In this document: positions 1 through 12,676 of the stretch, in pieces
How the letters are laid out: each line of letters starts with the position of its first letter
Numbering within the stretch: the first letter of the stretch is position 1
Notes under the pieces: generated by a model
What the model saw: only the letters and a program-made list of their open reading frames with translations
Database searches by the model: none
What the model was told of the DNA's origin: nothing
Translations under genes and position numbers: made by a program
Origin: Rotaria socialis
Lineage: Eukaryota; Rotifera; Eurotatoria; Philodinida; Philodinidae
NCBI GenBank assembly: GCA_905331475.1
Contig: CAJNYU010000474.1
Coordinates: 124,001 to 188,000, forward strand
Direction of reading: 5' to 3'
DNA length: 64,000 bases

Positions 1-845
1 CAAGTGTCTTTGCTTCAATGGCATTTGGACAAATGGCTAAAATTGATGAGACTAATGCCGAAAAGTACAAAGAAATTGCATTAAATACATTTAATGATAT
101 ACAAAACCGTCGTTCGAATCCAAAAGGCGAATGGAATAAAGCAAGTTCTTCATCGCCGAGACAATTGAAAAGTTTTGCATTGCCTATGATGATGTGTAAT
201 CTAGCGATGGAACTAGAACATCTTATCGATAAACAACTTATACAAACCTTAATACATGAATGTAGTAAAGAAATAATTGAACAATTTCGTCAGTCCGATT
301 CAGGATTAATTTTAGAATATATTAATGCCAAAGATGGATCAAGAAATGATTCATTTGAAGGACGTCTTCTTAATCCAGGTCATGGTATTGAAGCAATGTG
401 GTTTTTACTTGATATTTCTGAACGACAAAATAATAAAGAATTAGCTTCAATTTGTATTGATACTTTATTAATAATTCTAAATTATAGTTGGGATGAAAAA
501 TATGGTGGCATTTTTTATTTTCTTGATATTGAACAACGACCACCGCAACAACTCGAATGGGACCAAAAGCTATGGTGGGTTCATCTAGAAACATTGATTG
601 CACTAGTTAAAGCTATTGATCATCGACCAGAGAAGACGGATGAATTACTTGGTTGGCTAAATAAAGTACAGAAATATACTATTGATCATTTTGTTGACCC
701 AGAAGGCGGCGAGTTATATGGATATTTGAATCGACAGGGTGAAGTTTTATTAAATTTAAAAGGTGGAAAATGGAAAGGATGTTATCATGTGCCCAGAGCT
801 TTTTATTTGTGTTGGAAAACGTTGGATACAATTAGCAAAAAATAA
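1..845 (+). CDS. RENBP: N-acylglucosamine 2-epimerase (renin-binding protein), C-terminal part
   Basis: This is the 3' coding part of an N-acetyl-D-glucosamine 2-epimerase, which interconverts GlcNAc and ManNAc in the cytosol (amino-sugar salvage and sialic acid supply). The frame is open from base 3, so the reading continues from outside the window; the first Met at base 18 is internal. Family landmarks are visible: an NPGHGIEAMWFLLD block near residue 120 of the visible part, LEWDQKLWWVHLET near 180, and the C-terminal LNLKGGKWKGCYHVPRA. These match the (alpha/alpha)6-barrel AGE family, whose active site uses conserved His residues in such blocks. About 280 residues are present of the roughly 400 usual. 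No intron is seen in this stretch. The stop is TAA at 843-845, followed by an ATAATAAAC poly(A)-like motif. Identification is by remembered family similarity and is confident; the 5' end is missing. Confidence 0.9.
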   Translation, partial: SVFASMAFGQMAKIDETNAEKYKEIALNTFNDIQNRRSNPKGEWNKASSSSPRQLKSFALPMMMCNLAMELEHLIDKQLIQTLIHECSKEIIEQFRQSDSGLILEYINAKDGSRNDSFEGRLLNPGHGIEAMWFLLDISERQNNKELASICIDTLLIILNYSWDEKYGGIFYFLDIEQRPPQQLEWDQKLWWVHLETLIALVKAIDHRPEKTDELLGWLNKVQKYTIDHFVDPEGGELYGYLNRQGEVLLNLKGGKWKGCYHVPRAFYLCWKTLDTISKK

Positions 846-1716
846 TGATAATAAACAAGAGTCTGTCATTTTTAATGGGATAAGTATTAGAAATAAATTA
901 TGAAATCATTGTATTTACATTTATCTAGACACGCTAAGTAATTTAATATCAATAAACGTAATTCAGTAAAAATTTCGATGTCTATCGAATACTGTGTTAT
1001 TATTTTTGTAGACCTGATTGGTATAGACGTGTGTGTTCGAAGAAAATGTTTAGTATCAGTTTAAATTGAACTCTTTATCTTACATCGACAAAATCGTAAA
1101 TGGATAGACAGGACTATTTTCGAATGTTTTTTAGAGTCTCAAATAAACTACGAGCTCGTTAAAAATATTCTAATTGGTTCTTATCATCGTTTTTTCTTTG
1201 CTATAATTCATAAATTAAAGAATTATCAATCTTAATTAGCATCTACATAATCTATTACCGTTGTTGACTTGAAGGCGAATTCTTCTAGATTAGTGTCAGA
1301 GAATAAACAATTAACATAAATATAAGGCATTCGTTTCGAAAATAAAAATTGATATTCAATATTATTTGAAGTACTAAAACAAAGATTGTACTAAATAGAT
1401 AAATTGTTTATGTAAGGTTTTACGAACACCAATGCTAAACTAATGTTTGTTAATAATGATGATATAGATTACAGAAAATTTAATTTCTTGACTTAATTTA
1501 TTTTCAAAAGAGGATTTTGTGCGTATAAATATTTCAGAAAAAAATACTTACTAGATGTGTCATGAAAATCAATTAAAGAAAAAGTCATTTTTATCTTCAA
1601 ATGAATTGTAAATCTTTTTTTCTCTTTATTCAATTATTGATCCGATCTCATATTAAAAAGAAAAAAACAACAAACAAAACATAGAAAAGAGCCTATATAT
1701 TTGTACACAAATAAAA
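846..1716. other. Intergenic, convergent 3' ends of RENBP and COX11
   Basis: AT-rich sequence between two convergently transcribed genes. It holds an AATAAA-like signal a few bases after the RENBP stop. I see no open frame with coding character, no RNA gene and no clear repeat. Confidence 0.6.
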
Positions 1717-2461
1717 CTACGAAGTAACAGTTTTTATTTTCTCAGCATGTCGATGAGAATATGGTAATGCTTCACTTGGTTTTAATTTAATATGAGGTTT
1801 TGTTGGATCGCCACCCATCAACGCCAAATGTTCTGTTCCTTTGCTTTCAAAAAATGTATAAGATAAACTAATATCTTGAACACCTTGTAAATTAGGATCA
1901 CGCAGAAATTCCGGATCAATATAAAAAAATACTGGCATATCAATTTCTTCACCTGGTTCTAGACGTTGCTCTTCAAAACAAAAACATTGAATTTTATTAA
2001 AATAAAACGCTGCTTGTGAAGGTTGAACATTATAAGTTGCTATACCAATAATTGGCCGATTTGATTCATTTTTAGCTCGATAAAAAGCTAGAGCCGTTTC
2101 ACCTGGTTGAATAGTTATGTCGGTTTGTTCTGGCACGAATGTCCACGGCAAAAGTGATGATGGCGTCGAAGAAAAATTTATTCGTATTGATGGATGTGAT
2201 TTATCTATTCGCTGTGATAATTTTCTTACATTTGCTGATACAACTTCAGCATCTTGATTTTTTCTTAAAACTCCATCAAAACCAGTAGCTTCACAAAACA
2301 TTTTATACAAAGGTACAGATGCATAAGTTAAACCAAGCATTAGAATAGCCACTGAACTCAGATAAAATGCTACGTTAGCACCACGATTTTTTTCATTACG
2401 TTCAAACTCTTTAAAAGATTTTTCAAAATCATTTCTATTTATTGATTTGGGTGTTTCTGTT

Positions 2462-2493
<32 letters not shown>

Positions 2494-2604
2494 TGATGAT
2501 ACGAAACGCTTCAGAATTACAGAAGATGATGATGGTACATTAATATGAAGAAAACTTTTAAATAGAAATGGACGTACAATATGACGCGATATTAAAAGAT
2601 TCAT
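1717..2604 (-). CDS. COX11: Cytochrome c oxidase assembly protein COX11, mitochondrial
   Basis: Copper chaperone of the mitochondrial inner membrane that delivers copper to the CuB site of cytochrome oxidase subunit 1. One uninterrupted exon codes for 295 residues, close to the family length. Order: a basic, Ser-rich N-terminus that looks like a mitochondrial presequence; a run of Asn (residues about 38-47, encoded by an ATT/AAT microsatellite); one membrane helix around residues 78-98 (VAFYLSSVAILMLGLTYASV); then the intermembrane-space beta domain. The copper ligand motif CFCFEEQ is present near residue 210, and the family block YNVQPSQAAFYFNKIQCFCF is intact. The gene lies 176 bases downstream of RPL13 on the same strand, and a 3' splice site sits 5 bases before the ATG, suggesting a trans-spliced downstream cistron. 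Single-exon structure is mildly unusual for this neighbourhood. The Asn run may vary in length. Confidence 0.95.
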
Positions 2605-2780
2605 GAAATCTATAAAGAGAAGAATAAAAAAACAACACTACTGGTCTAATTGAATGAAAGAATTTTTGTTTAGATAATATTTTGTTTTACCGATAGAGAT
2701 TTTATCGGTTTGATGTTGTTTTCTTTTTATTTCGATTCTTTTTAACCTAAAAATTCGGTTACAACAACAATAGAAAACGC
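2605..2780 (-). promoter_or_regulatory. RPL13-COX11 intercistronic region with poly(A) signal and 3' splice site
   Basis: Read on the minus strand, the RPL13 stop is followed by AATAAA (plus positions 2727-2732). About 115 bases later comes a pyrimidine-rich tract ending TCTCTTTATAG, whose AG is at 2610-2611, five bases before the COX11 ATG. There is no matching donor in the gap. This is the arrangement expected where an upstream mRNA is cleaved and a downstream one receives a spliced leader. Trans-splicing itself is inferred. Confidence 0.5.
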
Positions 2781-3472
2781 TCATTTCTCTTTTTTCGGTT
2801 TTTTCTCATCTTCAGCTGCTTGTTTGGCTTTCTTTTCACGTTGTCCGACTAATTTTGCGTCAGCACGTGCCATACGTAAAGCTTGATAAGCATTGAATTT
2901 AGTGTCAGCATCACTGATTGGTCGAGCTTTTTCACGTATTACACGTTGTTTAACTGGCATTACAGCTTGTTTTCTAAGTTGTACGGCCAATTTGATTTCT
3001 TCTGGTTTAGCATCGTTCTTCTTTGGTTTATCGGCTTTCAATGGAAATAGAATGAGTTTGCCAAGATACTGTTTTAAACGTTGAACATTGAGCTAGGAAA
3101 AAAAGATTTTAGATCAAAATCAATTTCTTAAAATATTAAAATTACTTGAAAAGCTTCAGTTGATTTATTTCGTCGTCGATGGTCAACAGAAATACCGATG
3201 GTTCGAGCATATTTTGGATGAAGACCAGCAGTACGAATTTCATCCAATGAAAAACCGCGTCCAGCACGAACTTTCATGTTGTACCGACGTGTTTCACCAT
3301 GAACAATGGGACGTAGTGCACCTTTAGCTGGCCGAGGAGCAACACGTTGAGCTTTAACTAAACGTTTTTGGTGACGACGTGTTTTACGGCCAGCTTGGTC
3401 AAACCAAGTGCGAACATGTAATTGCCACTTTTTATTAAAATGGGCATTTGGTATGACGTTATTATGTTTCAT
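2781..3472 (-). CDS. RPL13: 60S ribosomal protein L13 (eL13)
   Basis: Structural protein of the large ribosomal subunit. Two exons: 3146-3472 and 2781-3092 (minus strand), joined over a 53-base intron with GTAATT donor and TTTCCTAG acceptor. The spliced product is 212 residues, essentially the animal length (about 211). The start [16 protein letters not shown] and blocks such as [26 protein letters not shown] [14 protein letters not shown] and the Lys-rich C-terminus are typical of eL13. The segment before the ATG reads TTATTTCAG then 14 bases to the start, so a 3' splice site (leader trans-splicing or a 5'UTR intron) is likely. It is divergent from ANO10 and is followed closely by COX11 on the same strand. 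Confidence 0.96.
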
Positions 3473-4160
3473 TGTCTGATGTCAATCTGAAATAAAATAA
3501 AACAAAACAAAACAAAAATGTGGGATTCATTGATTGAAATTTAAGATAGATATTTTTGATGTCCTCAGATCTCATAATCGATATCACGTGAGCCCACATG
3601 CACAAGGCGAATGAACTGCTACTTAAAGAAAAAACATTTTGTTTTCCACTATAGAATATAAGTAGTTGTTCATTCGTCTCACGCTTTTTATGCTCGTCAG
3701 TCGTCATTTATCATCATCGGACAATATCATAATTAATCTGCATCAGTCGAAATTTTTTTCTTTCAAAATAAATCAGACTAATCTGTCTTTAATATAAATA
3801 TACATCATGTGCAGATACTTTTTCGACAAATAAAATTTGAAAATGAATGGATTATGTTTATCGACATAGAAAGTTTAAACAAAGAGGTAAAATATGGATT
3901 GATTGTCTATTTGATCGGAGGAAATCACTAAGAAAGATATTATTTAAAAAATAAAGTTTAAATACATTTAAGTTTTACATTAATTAAAATCAGAAAGAGA
4001 AATAATTTCTTTTAGTGTTTCTGCTAATTGGATTATTTGTAACTAATCAAAAGAAAAAATGAGTCATCTATGCGTAAGGTTCTATTATTTTCTCTAAAGT
4101 TCCTTCTGACACAGATCTGCCTGTTTGGTACATGATAGATGCAATCGAATTGATATTATA
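3473..4160. promoter_or_regulatory. Divergent upstream region between RPL13 and ANO10
   Basis: About 690 bases between two start codons facing away from each other, so it should hold both promoters. An 81-codon open stretch on the minus strand (3462-3707) lacks coding character. The palindrome ATCGATAT and a CACGTG E-box-like hexamer near 3585 are visible, but their use is unknown. Confidence 0.45.
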
Positions 4161-7100
4161 ATGTCTTCAGACGAGAACAAAAATTTTGAGCCTCTTGTTG
4201 TTCTTCAATTTTCATCTAAAACACCACTTGAAACTAAAGAGTGGGTCATCAAGCGGCTAACCGCAAATCATAATGAAGATCAAGGTGCAGGTTTACTTGC
4301 TCGATATGAAACTAGTCCGGAGAGTGGTGTAAGTTTATTTTTCGTAGCTCTTCTTCAGAATATATACACCTACTACTATACACATATTGGATAGTATATT
4401 ACTGCTTGAACACGAAAGAGTGTGTGTACATAATCTGAAGAAATATAATTTTTTACGTTGTTTTCAATATATTTACTTTGCTATTCAATAGGATAATATG
4501 ATTGTAATTGGTGCTAAATTGAGCCGTTTATTAATCGGAGCAGAAGAATTGAGAATAAAAAAGCGATATAAAAATAAAGGCTTAACAGAATTTCTTATTT
4601 CGGATATTGACCATTTTGAGAATTCAGGTAGAAATCATTTGTTATTATTACATGAAATAAGTCTTTCAATTTGTTAGAAAATCCGGAGAATTTTTTACTT
4701 CAATCGGAAAAACAAAGAATTATCTGGGAAGAATTACAAACTTTACATCCAATGAGCAATGAACATTCCGTGCCTGGTGTACCAACTAAAATGATTTCGC
4801 CTAAGAACGATACTCTTCGTATGTAGAAATAATTTTGAAGGAAAAAACCTGCTTATTTTCAATATTATCTCTGTTAAATAGTTGATATTCTTCATAGTCT
4901 CAATTTTATTGCTAACGTATTTCCTTTACACGATAAAGACGATATAAAATTAATGGAACATGATTGGTTTAAATCAATACGTGCAATGTTTGCACCACAA
5001 GATATTCGTAAGAGAAAATAATGTGCATAATATTTACTTGTTTTCTCCATAGATCGAATTCGCAATTATTTCGGTGAAAATGTCGCGTTTTATTTTGCAT
5101 TTTTGGAATATTATACATGGGCACTTGTGCCAACAGCAATTTTGGGTAAGAGAAAATTGCCAACGAACAATGTCCTTTTTCTTCAAAGCGCTCGATGATT
5201 AATATTTTGGAAACTTTTAAGAGAAAAACATATCGATTACATGTAGGATAAATATTATAAATATCAATAGTATTTTTGTTTTGTACTTAATTTAATATGT
5301 ATTGATAATCAAGATTATAGTCAACAGTCTGAAAGTTTTTTTTGAAACAATGTTTACTCTTTTTGTGCCAATTTGAAGATAGCTAGTTAGAATATGAATG
5401 AATATTTAACTAGATCCGAGTATACATTTGAGATTTCCCCTATGAATCTATATTGAACATCCATGACTAAGTGGTTTTGAAAGTTACCACAAATATGTTC
5501 ATGCTAAAGAAAAGAATATATTATTGTAAAAAGTCGTCTAATAAAGATATATTCATAAATAGCACAAAAAAAGAGTATAATTCTAATTCTCTATTTCTGC
5601 CACAAGTCAGTTCAGTTGTTGTTAGATGCCCTAAACAGTACGTGAATATTGTTCAGCAGGATCTTATCACCATAGTTCTTATCTTGAGAAATGAGTTCTA
5701 AATATTGAAATATTCAATTGTATTTTATTTACAAATCGACAAATAATCGTATCTTAGCATGTATCAAGTTTATTGAAAATGGATCGATGCATTCGAATGA
5801 TCTATTCATTTTTAAAATACAATTAATGAAAACAATTCTATCTATATCGACTAAATGCAGAGCCTATTTTTTTCTTCTTCATATGAGTATATAAAATTAC
5901 TTACAATCATACTGCTTACCTTGAATAACAGTGAATTTCTTTCTTACTTTCCGATCAAATCAGTTGATTCGTTCTATCGATAGAAAAACATCATGTTCAC
6001 TATTTGAAAAAATATGAACGATGAAAATCTGTAACAACAATTTCGACGTATTATCAAACACAAGAAAATATGTTGCACAGTTTCTAAACGTTTAGAAACC
6101 ATTATGATAGTTCATTATTCTATTATAAAACAAGAATAAAACTTCGAAATTTTATTACAATTATTTGAGTCATATTTTACTACACTGTTTGACATTGATA
6201 ATATTTGTAGGAACACAAAAGAGTTTAACACGATTGTTTAGTTTTATCTTCTACGTATGGGTGCTATTTTTAAAATACTTCAGCAGTGGCCGGATTCTAA
6301 GAGTTCAGAACTCTTCAAGAACTCGGAAATCTAAAGAACGCGACGCCTAGGGAATAATCCACACCACAGTGCTCTCAGAACCCTAGGAACTAGAGGGCGT
6401 GGGTGCGGGCGGTGAAGGGTTTATGTGGGGATCTGTGTGAATGCGGTTATTGGTTGTGGATCTGGGTGCATATTTCTGCTTTTATTTTTCAGTGTAGGTT
6501 AATGAATATGTGTCCTAGTGTTTTCTATCAGTGCCCATGCGCCATTGTGCTGTGTGTGTGAGTGTTGTGAACAATTGAGTGGATGCTTTTGGAATTCTAG
6601 TGATACATTGAAGATGACGTCGTGTAATAAACTGCAAGTTTCGATGAAAGGCAAATATATGGAGAGTGTAAAAGTTTATGTAAGATCTTGACGCTGATCG
6701 AAATGTATGAAAGTGAGATAGTTTCTGGTAGCTGATTGCTGTCAGAGGCCAGCAGCAAACTGAACTTATACATAAATCTGTTGAGAAATTGAGTGAGCGC
6801 TGGCGTTAGGTTCATCTGCAACTTTCCAGACATATCGTTTTGTATGCTTTCAACACGCATATTCTACCAAACAAAAGGCTCATAGTACCATAGTTTACAA
6901 CTTTCGTTTCTCCGAACTCAATTTGCTTCGGTAGTTCAAACACTACGTCCACTCAATAGTGTTTAATGGTGCCTCATAATTCAGCAGTTCCCGAAAATAC
7001 ATGGCCCACCCCGAACCATCAAGTATTTGGAAGACTTCCTAGAGTTGCTGAGGTTCTAGAAATTCTAAGAGTTCCAGGAGTTCTAGCAGGTTTAATAGCT

Positions 7101-10100
7101 TCGAATTCCCTATCAGATAGTGGCTTGAAGAGTTCCGAACTCCTGGAATCCGGCCACGTCTCACAAAAAAATAGATTCACTAATACTAAAATTTGTATAC
7201 AAGTTTTTTTTAGAGTCTTGATCTATCTCAAACTAAGACTTTGGAAATTTTGAAAATTGATGCTAGTCTAACTAATATTATATTGTATCTTATCAATTGA
7301 AAATCATTGACTAAATACAGCATCGTTATATTTTAAATGTGTATATGCATAGGATAGATTACGGGTTAGTAAATTTTTCTGTTGAAATGTATAAGATGTG
7401 AAAGCAGCTTTCCCTAGAGTATTCATGGAAGCTTTTCAAAAAATTAGATTGAATGCAGAGAATTCCAATGAGATGAATAAAAATTTTAGTTTTTACTCAT
7501 TCAACATCAAATGTAGATCATAATTATTCATTCATTAGTTTGTTTTCAATAGCCAATAAATTAATTGAATGAAATCCTGCCATTTATTTTATGCATATTC
7601 ATTTTAATAAGCATAGCCTTTTTTTTCGTTCTTTTAGGTTTCTTGATCAATTTTTGGCCAGTTTCAGACTTCTTTAAATATTCATTGCTCTGCCTTTTTA
7701 ATGTTATTTGGTGGACCGTATTTGTGAGTAACTATTTCATAATTGTTTGTTTTCTTCATCAAAACTAAAACATAAAATAGATGGAACTATGGAAAAACTA
7801 TACAAATAGACTTGCTTCTCAATGGGGTACATTAGATGAAGAAATGTTCGAACGACCTCGGTCACTTTATTATGGTGAACCACAACTTTCGCCGATTACA
7901 AAAAAAGAAGAACCATACTATCCACTGTAAGAATCAATGTTCAAAAGTCGATTCTTTTATATTCTCTAATTTAGATGGAAACATCGATTAAAAAAATATT
8001 TCATTAGTTATCCATTGATGATGATATGTTTAATTATATCATTAACAATTTATTTTAATTATTGTCGAATACAAAACAGAACAGATGCAAAATATCCATT
8101 CGACGGCTCGCTTACGTTTATTCAAGTAAAAGCTATGCGAATGTTTCCATCGATTGGGTATTCACTATTGATCGGTCAAGTAAACTTAAACTATAGAAGA
8201 TTAGCAACGTTTTTAACAGATAATGGTAGAGAAAGAATTTTAATTTAGGAAAACAAAAGATTTTTTTTATTTTTATGATGTTTTAGAAAATCATCGTCTT
8301 CAAACATCCTATGAAAATAATTTAACAGCAAAATTATTTATCTTCTTCTTTGTGAATTGTTTTGCTGGTTTATTTTATCAGGCTTTTTTTATGGCTAATT
8401 ATGGAAATGTAACACAAGTAAATCATTCATTCATTCAACACAATTTGTTTTGTATATTCATAAATAAAAACAAATATTCATTTTAGTTATTAACATCTAT
8501 GCTCATTGTAAATGTTGTTATATTGAAATTTACGGAACAAATAGGTCCGTACATATCTAAACGTTTTAAAAAAAAACAATTAGCTGAGAGTGTACCAACT
8601 GATGCTCACCTAAGCAATTCTGTTAAACAATTAAAAACATTACTACCATTTCAAGTATGTTTTAAACAAGAATATATTATTATCATATTTGTATTCATTT
8701 TTCTGTAGGGAACCTATGGCGATTATTTGACTATATTCGAACAATATGGTTATGTAGCTTTATTTTCAGCAGTAAGTTAATGATAAAATTATATACACAA
8801 AAGCAAAATGAAATCTTCATTTATTTCTAAAAAAAGAAAAAACTTTAAATAGATTTCAATAAAAAGAATAGAATTATGTTAAATGTGGCGTTAAAATAGT
8901 TTAGCTTCAATTACTTTATTCAAACATGAACACTAAAAGAATAAACGACAGATTCTATTTCATTAATATTAATAATTGAGGGTTCACTTAAATTTGAATA
9001 TGAGTTTCAAATGAATCATTTATTTACTTTAAGTTATATAATCAAGTAATTGATTGGCATCAAGATCAGAATTTTTAGATCATTTACAAGTTAGAACAAA
9101 AAATTCGATAGAATAGAGACGCATTCTAATTGATAGAAACTTTGTTATACTTTGAATGTATGTCAAAGTTATCCTATTGAACTTCTTCATTGTTTCAATC
9201 TGCTAACAACTTCTATCACGAGTATATCACTTTTAGTTCGCTTTATACAAATATTTATGACAATAGATTCCAATTCGTAGTAAAGCATGACAAAATATTT
9301 AAACTTTATCATCACGTACACGTATATAGAACTAAATCAAACTAAGTAGAAGGAGGTTTTCGATATGCATTTGTAGTAAATTTGAGATAGCAAAACATTT
9401 CTAGAGAGTAACTGCGATATAATCTTGTAATTCACTGAAGTAAATAGTTTTCACGTTTTTCTCTGGGGTATAGTGCATATATATTATGCATTAAAAAGTT
9501 ATTCTCACCACCCTTCGACTTAGTCAGTAGAATGTGATAGTGTATTGTCGTATATATAGATGAAATCTTATAAAAGTTACTTTCATTACAGAAATGAGCA
9601 ATTCAAATTCTTCTGTTTTATAATAAAAAAAAAGTTAACAAATACGAATAGCATCGACATTGAACATTATATAATCTTATCAGACATGATCTATGTCTGC
9701 AGTATCGAACATTATTAATTTATAGATGTTAAATGAGAATAAACGAGTTTGTTTTCTATTGTAAGGAGTGATGCCTTGAATACATGCTCTGAACTCTAGC
9801 TATTTTTTAAAATAGGCTTACTTTGAGCAAATGAATCCAATTTATAAATATTGATTAAACATCTAAAAAGTTTTTCTTATTGAAAATAAACATCAGAATG
9901 GAATTCTATTACTTTTACTTGTATTAGTTAAATTAAAATAAATACACATATAAACAACAGATAGAATAAAAACTATTGAATCATGTTAAGTGATCCATAA
10001 ATTCATTCCTATTCATCCAACACGCCGGAATAAAGCATTACTTTTCAAATATCTTACTCTTAGGTATTTCCTTGGATAACAATATGTGCTGTAATAAATA

Positions 10101-10603
10101 ATTTTTATGAACTTCGTGCTGATGCTTTTAAATATTGTTATGTTTATCGACGTCCGTTTGCTCAACCAGCTTGGAATATTGGTAGTTGGCATTCTGCATT
10201 CGATATATTAAGTTCAATAGCAATTGTTACTAATACAGCATTAATTGCTATGCAACCATCCGTTCGTCACTATTTCTCATCATATAACGATGTAGAATAT
10301 ATTTTAATTTTTGTTGCAGCAGAAGTAAATTAAATTCAATACAGATCTTCTTTAGTATCATGTATATTCCATTTGATTTAGCACGTACTTTTAGCAATAA
10401 AACTTGCGATTGATTTTGCTATTCCTGATGTACCAGCAGAAGTTGAAATTGAACGAGTTAAAAATCTTTATGAATCAAATCAAGCTTTAAGAAGTCAAGT
10501 AAGAAAAGCATATTTTGTGTCAATAATATTTTTATATAATTTTCTTAAATAGCGTTCAAACAAAACATTACAAGCTCAAAAATCAATAACCTCAAAACAT
10601 TAA
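4161..10603 (+). CDS. ANO10: Anoctamin-10-like TMEM16 membrane protein
   Basis: TMEM16 family protein (phospholipid scramblase or ion channel), closest in my reading to ANO10/TMEM16K, which sits in ER and endosomal membranes. Fourteen exons: 4161-4328, 4492-4627, 4678-4818, 4882-5007, 5053-5145, 7638-7723, 7781-7926, 7975-8225, 8287-8417, 8487-8654, 8709-8771, 10064-10324, 10382-10498, 10553-10603. All junctions are GT-AG, the frame is kept throughout, and the product is 645 residues (human ANO10 is about 660). ANO10-like landmarks: [12 protein letters not shown] before the membrane part, then [25 protein letters not shown] sequence entering the first helix, several hydrophobic segments, and [20 protein letters not shown] near the C-terminus. 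The start at 4161 is the first in-frame ATG; an in-frame TTG lies upstream. Intron 5 (about 2.5 kb) carries a transposon-like element; intron 11 (about 1.3 kb) shows nothing recognisable. Exon 4 was placed by using the acceptor at 4880-4881, because the alternative at 4897 breaks the frame. Confidence 0.93.
6287..7157. mobile_element. Non-autonomous DNA transposon (terminal inverted repeats) in ANO10 intron 5
   Basis: An 870-base block with higher G+C than its surroundings and imperfect inverted ends. The left end starts GTGGCCGGATTCTAAGAG; the right end read backwards starts GTGGCCGGATTCCAGGAG, and similarity continues for about 35 bases to CTCTTCAAG. The subterminal parts are built from short palindromic pieces (CTAGGAACTAG, AGTTCCGAACTC, TTCTAGAA). 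No transposase frame is present; the longest frames (6597-6860 minus, 6966-7253 plus) lack family motifs. No convincing target-site duplication is visible, so the exact borders and superfamily stay open. Confidence 0.65.
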
Positions 10604-11933
10604 TATTTTATTTATAATTCTTCATATTTACATGACACTTTCATCAATCGTTTTCATCTGGTTTCTTTTAATTTAGGTTTTTCTAAAATTTTCTAATCAA
10701 TAATCTTGCAATTCTATTTCTCGTAGTACATCTTTTCATGACAGAATCGAATATATTTTCCCTTAATAATTTATGTTTGGCGTGTGAAAATTGTTTAGTA
10801 TTAGGTGCTTTTTAACAAATGCTCAGTATTTGCTATTTTATCTTTTCTCTAATATATTTTTTAATAAAGATATTCATTACATAATAATTCTTCTAATAAA
10901 ATATCTATTTTATTTTTATTATTTGCTGTTTAATTTAACACCAAAACAAAATCCCAAATGTGAATAGTTATTTTCAATTGGCTTCATGTCACTTTGTAGA
11001 ATTTGATCAGTTTATTACAGATAGATAGAGCGTAGTTCCCTATAGACTTCTGTTAAAAAAAGTTAGGCCAATCTCAACTTTAGAAAAATGAACTTTCGCG
11101 CTTATTTCAGAAAACTTAACTTTCTATTAGTTTAATTGCCAATATTCAAAAGCGTTACATTGAATAGGTTTTCATGGAAATCTCACTACAATTTTTTCTA
11201 AGTTTCTTCACCAAAAAATCCCATTTAAAATTTTGAAATGATGAATAGTCACAATGCATCTATTGCTTTTTTTCAAAGATTCTGTTTTACTTATACAACA
11301 ACTAGAACCATGTAAACAGAAGAGTTTGTATGTTTCTATCTTGAAAGAAAAACTATAATCTTACTAGTACATGAGAGTCATAATACTACGTGGAAACCAT
11401 GCCAAAAAAAAGTCCACACTTTGAATGTTTGAGTATTAGTACAAAGTTCAATTCAGTTTTTCGAAATTCAATGACATATTCACCTATTTAGGACATTTAT
11501 CAAAAATTCATGTTGATCATATTTTCAATCAGCAGCTTTGTCTATTATGATTTTTTTATGCAAACACGCAAACAACCAGCAAAGTAGAATGTAAACTATT
11601 CAATGTGATATTTATCATAATGCTTTAGTTATTATACTCGGAAAAAACAACACATTCTTCCATATTCTAAATCTGTTTCAAAACGTCTTCGACTTCTATG
11701 TTATCGTAATCAACTTGATAAGCTTTATCAAATTGACATAACGTTGATTTAAAGTAGACGCTAAAATTTGGAAATCTTCACTCGTATCTGAAATCTCAGG
11801 TCATTCATACACAATCTTTGAAATGATTCATATTTGTTGTTGAGCATTCTTCACTAAATTTTATTTAGTTATAATTACTTATTTATATGTAAATTCTTTT
11901 TCTTTATTTTGGTTTTAGAATTAAATAAAAACT
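10604..11933. other. Intergenic ANO10-DGCR6
   Basis: AT-rich, about 1.3 kb, with no open frame of coding character. AATAAA-like motifs after the ANO10 stop could serve 3' end formation. The last bases, TTGGTTTTAG at about 11909-11918, form a 3' splice site 15 bases before the DGCR6 ATG. Confidence 0.5.
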
Positions 11934-12676
11934 ATGAATCGTGAAAAATTACTTGAACAATTACAAATAATGATTACTGAACTGCCACCGTAAGATAATG
12001 ATTTCATTTGTGTTCTATTGAATTTAATTAAATGAATTTTAATTCATCTAGGAAATTGCAAGAACGTTTTGAAAAAGATAATATAAGCGATCAGCTGGTC
12101 ACATTATTACTTGATGGAAACATTTTTAATATCGTAAATAATCTTCAAGAAAGCCAAGCGCGTACAGAAAAAAATCTATCTAATGAACGACAAAAATTAA
12201 TTAAAAAAGTTAAAGGTAATTGATTGATGTTGTTATCGTTATCGATAGAATCTGCTTCTTTTTGCTATACTAATCCAGATCAAGAAGCTGATTTAATTCG
12301 AAAACATTCGGAAGATGAAGCTCGTTGTGCTGATAGGCCACAACATTTAAATCTTCTCCAGGCAGCAAATAAACGTGAATTTGAGGTATTCAATTTTGTT
12401 TTGCTCTTTGAACATATTTTACATAAAATTTCTATTTATTCATAGGCATTCATTAAAAGAGTAGCCGATGAACAACAACGTTTTGACATGTCCATTGTTT
12501 TAGATCTCGATCAGAAAATGTTAGAACAACAGACAAGACTAGAAAAAGCTGGTGTACCCTGCATGCATGCGACAAATAAACCACTAGATGTACGTCTACA
12601 AATGTTTATTATCGAATTTATTCAACGCATAGCAAAGCAACAACGTATTTCTCCTGTAACAGAGAATTCCATTTAG
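11934..12676 (+). CDS. DGCR6: DGCR6-family protein
   Basis: Homologue of the DiGeorge critical region 6 protein, a small mostly helical protein of poorly known role. Four exons: 11934-11989, 12052-12215, 12279-12385, 12446-12676; all GT-AG, giving 185 residues (vertebrate DGCR6 about 220). Recognisable sections: LQIMITELPPK at the start, LVTLLLDGNIFNIVNNLQE, the coiled-coil part around QARTEKNLSNERQKLIKK, a DEQQRFDMSIVLDLDQKM block and LEKAGVPCM near the end. The segment AAGAAGCTGATTTAATTCG begins exon 3 right after the TACTAATCCAG acceptor, which contains a near-perfect branch-point/acceptor pair. A splice acceptor without donor lies 15 bases before the ATG. Its 3' end converges on POU4 with only about 300 bases between stops. 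Confidence 0.88.

Noticed and set aside
4892-4900. Acceptor TTCATAG at about 4897 for ANO10 exon 4
   Set aside because: It puts the conserved [10 protein letters not shown] segment out of frame; the acceptor at 4880-4881 keeps the frame and adds a family-like stretch.
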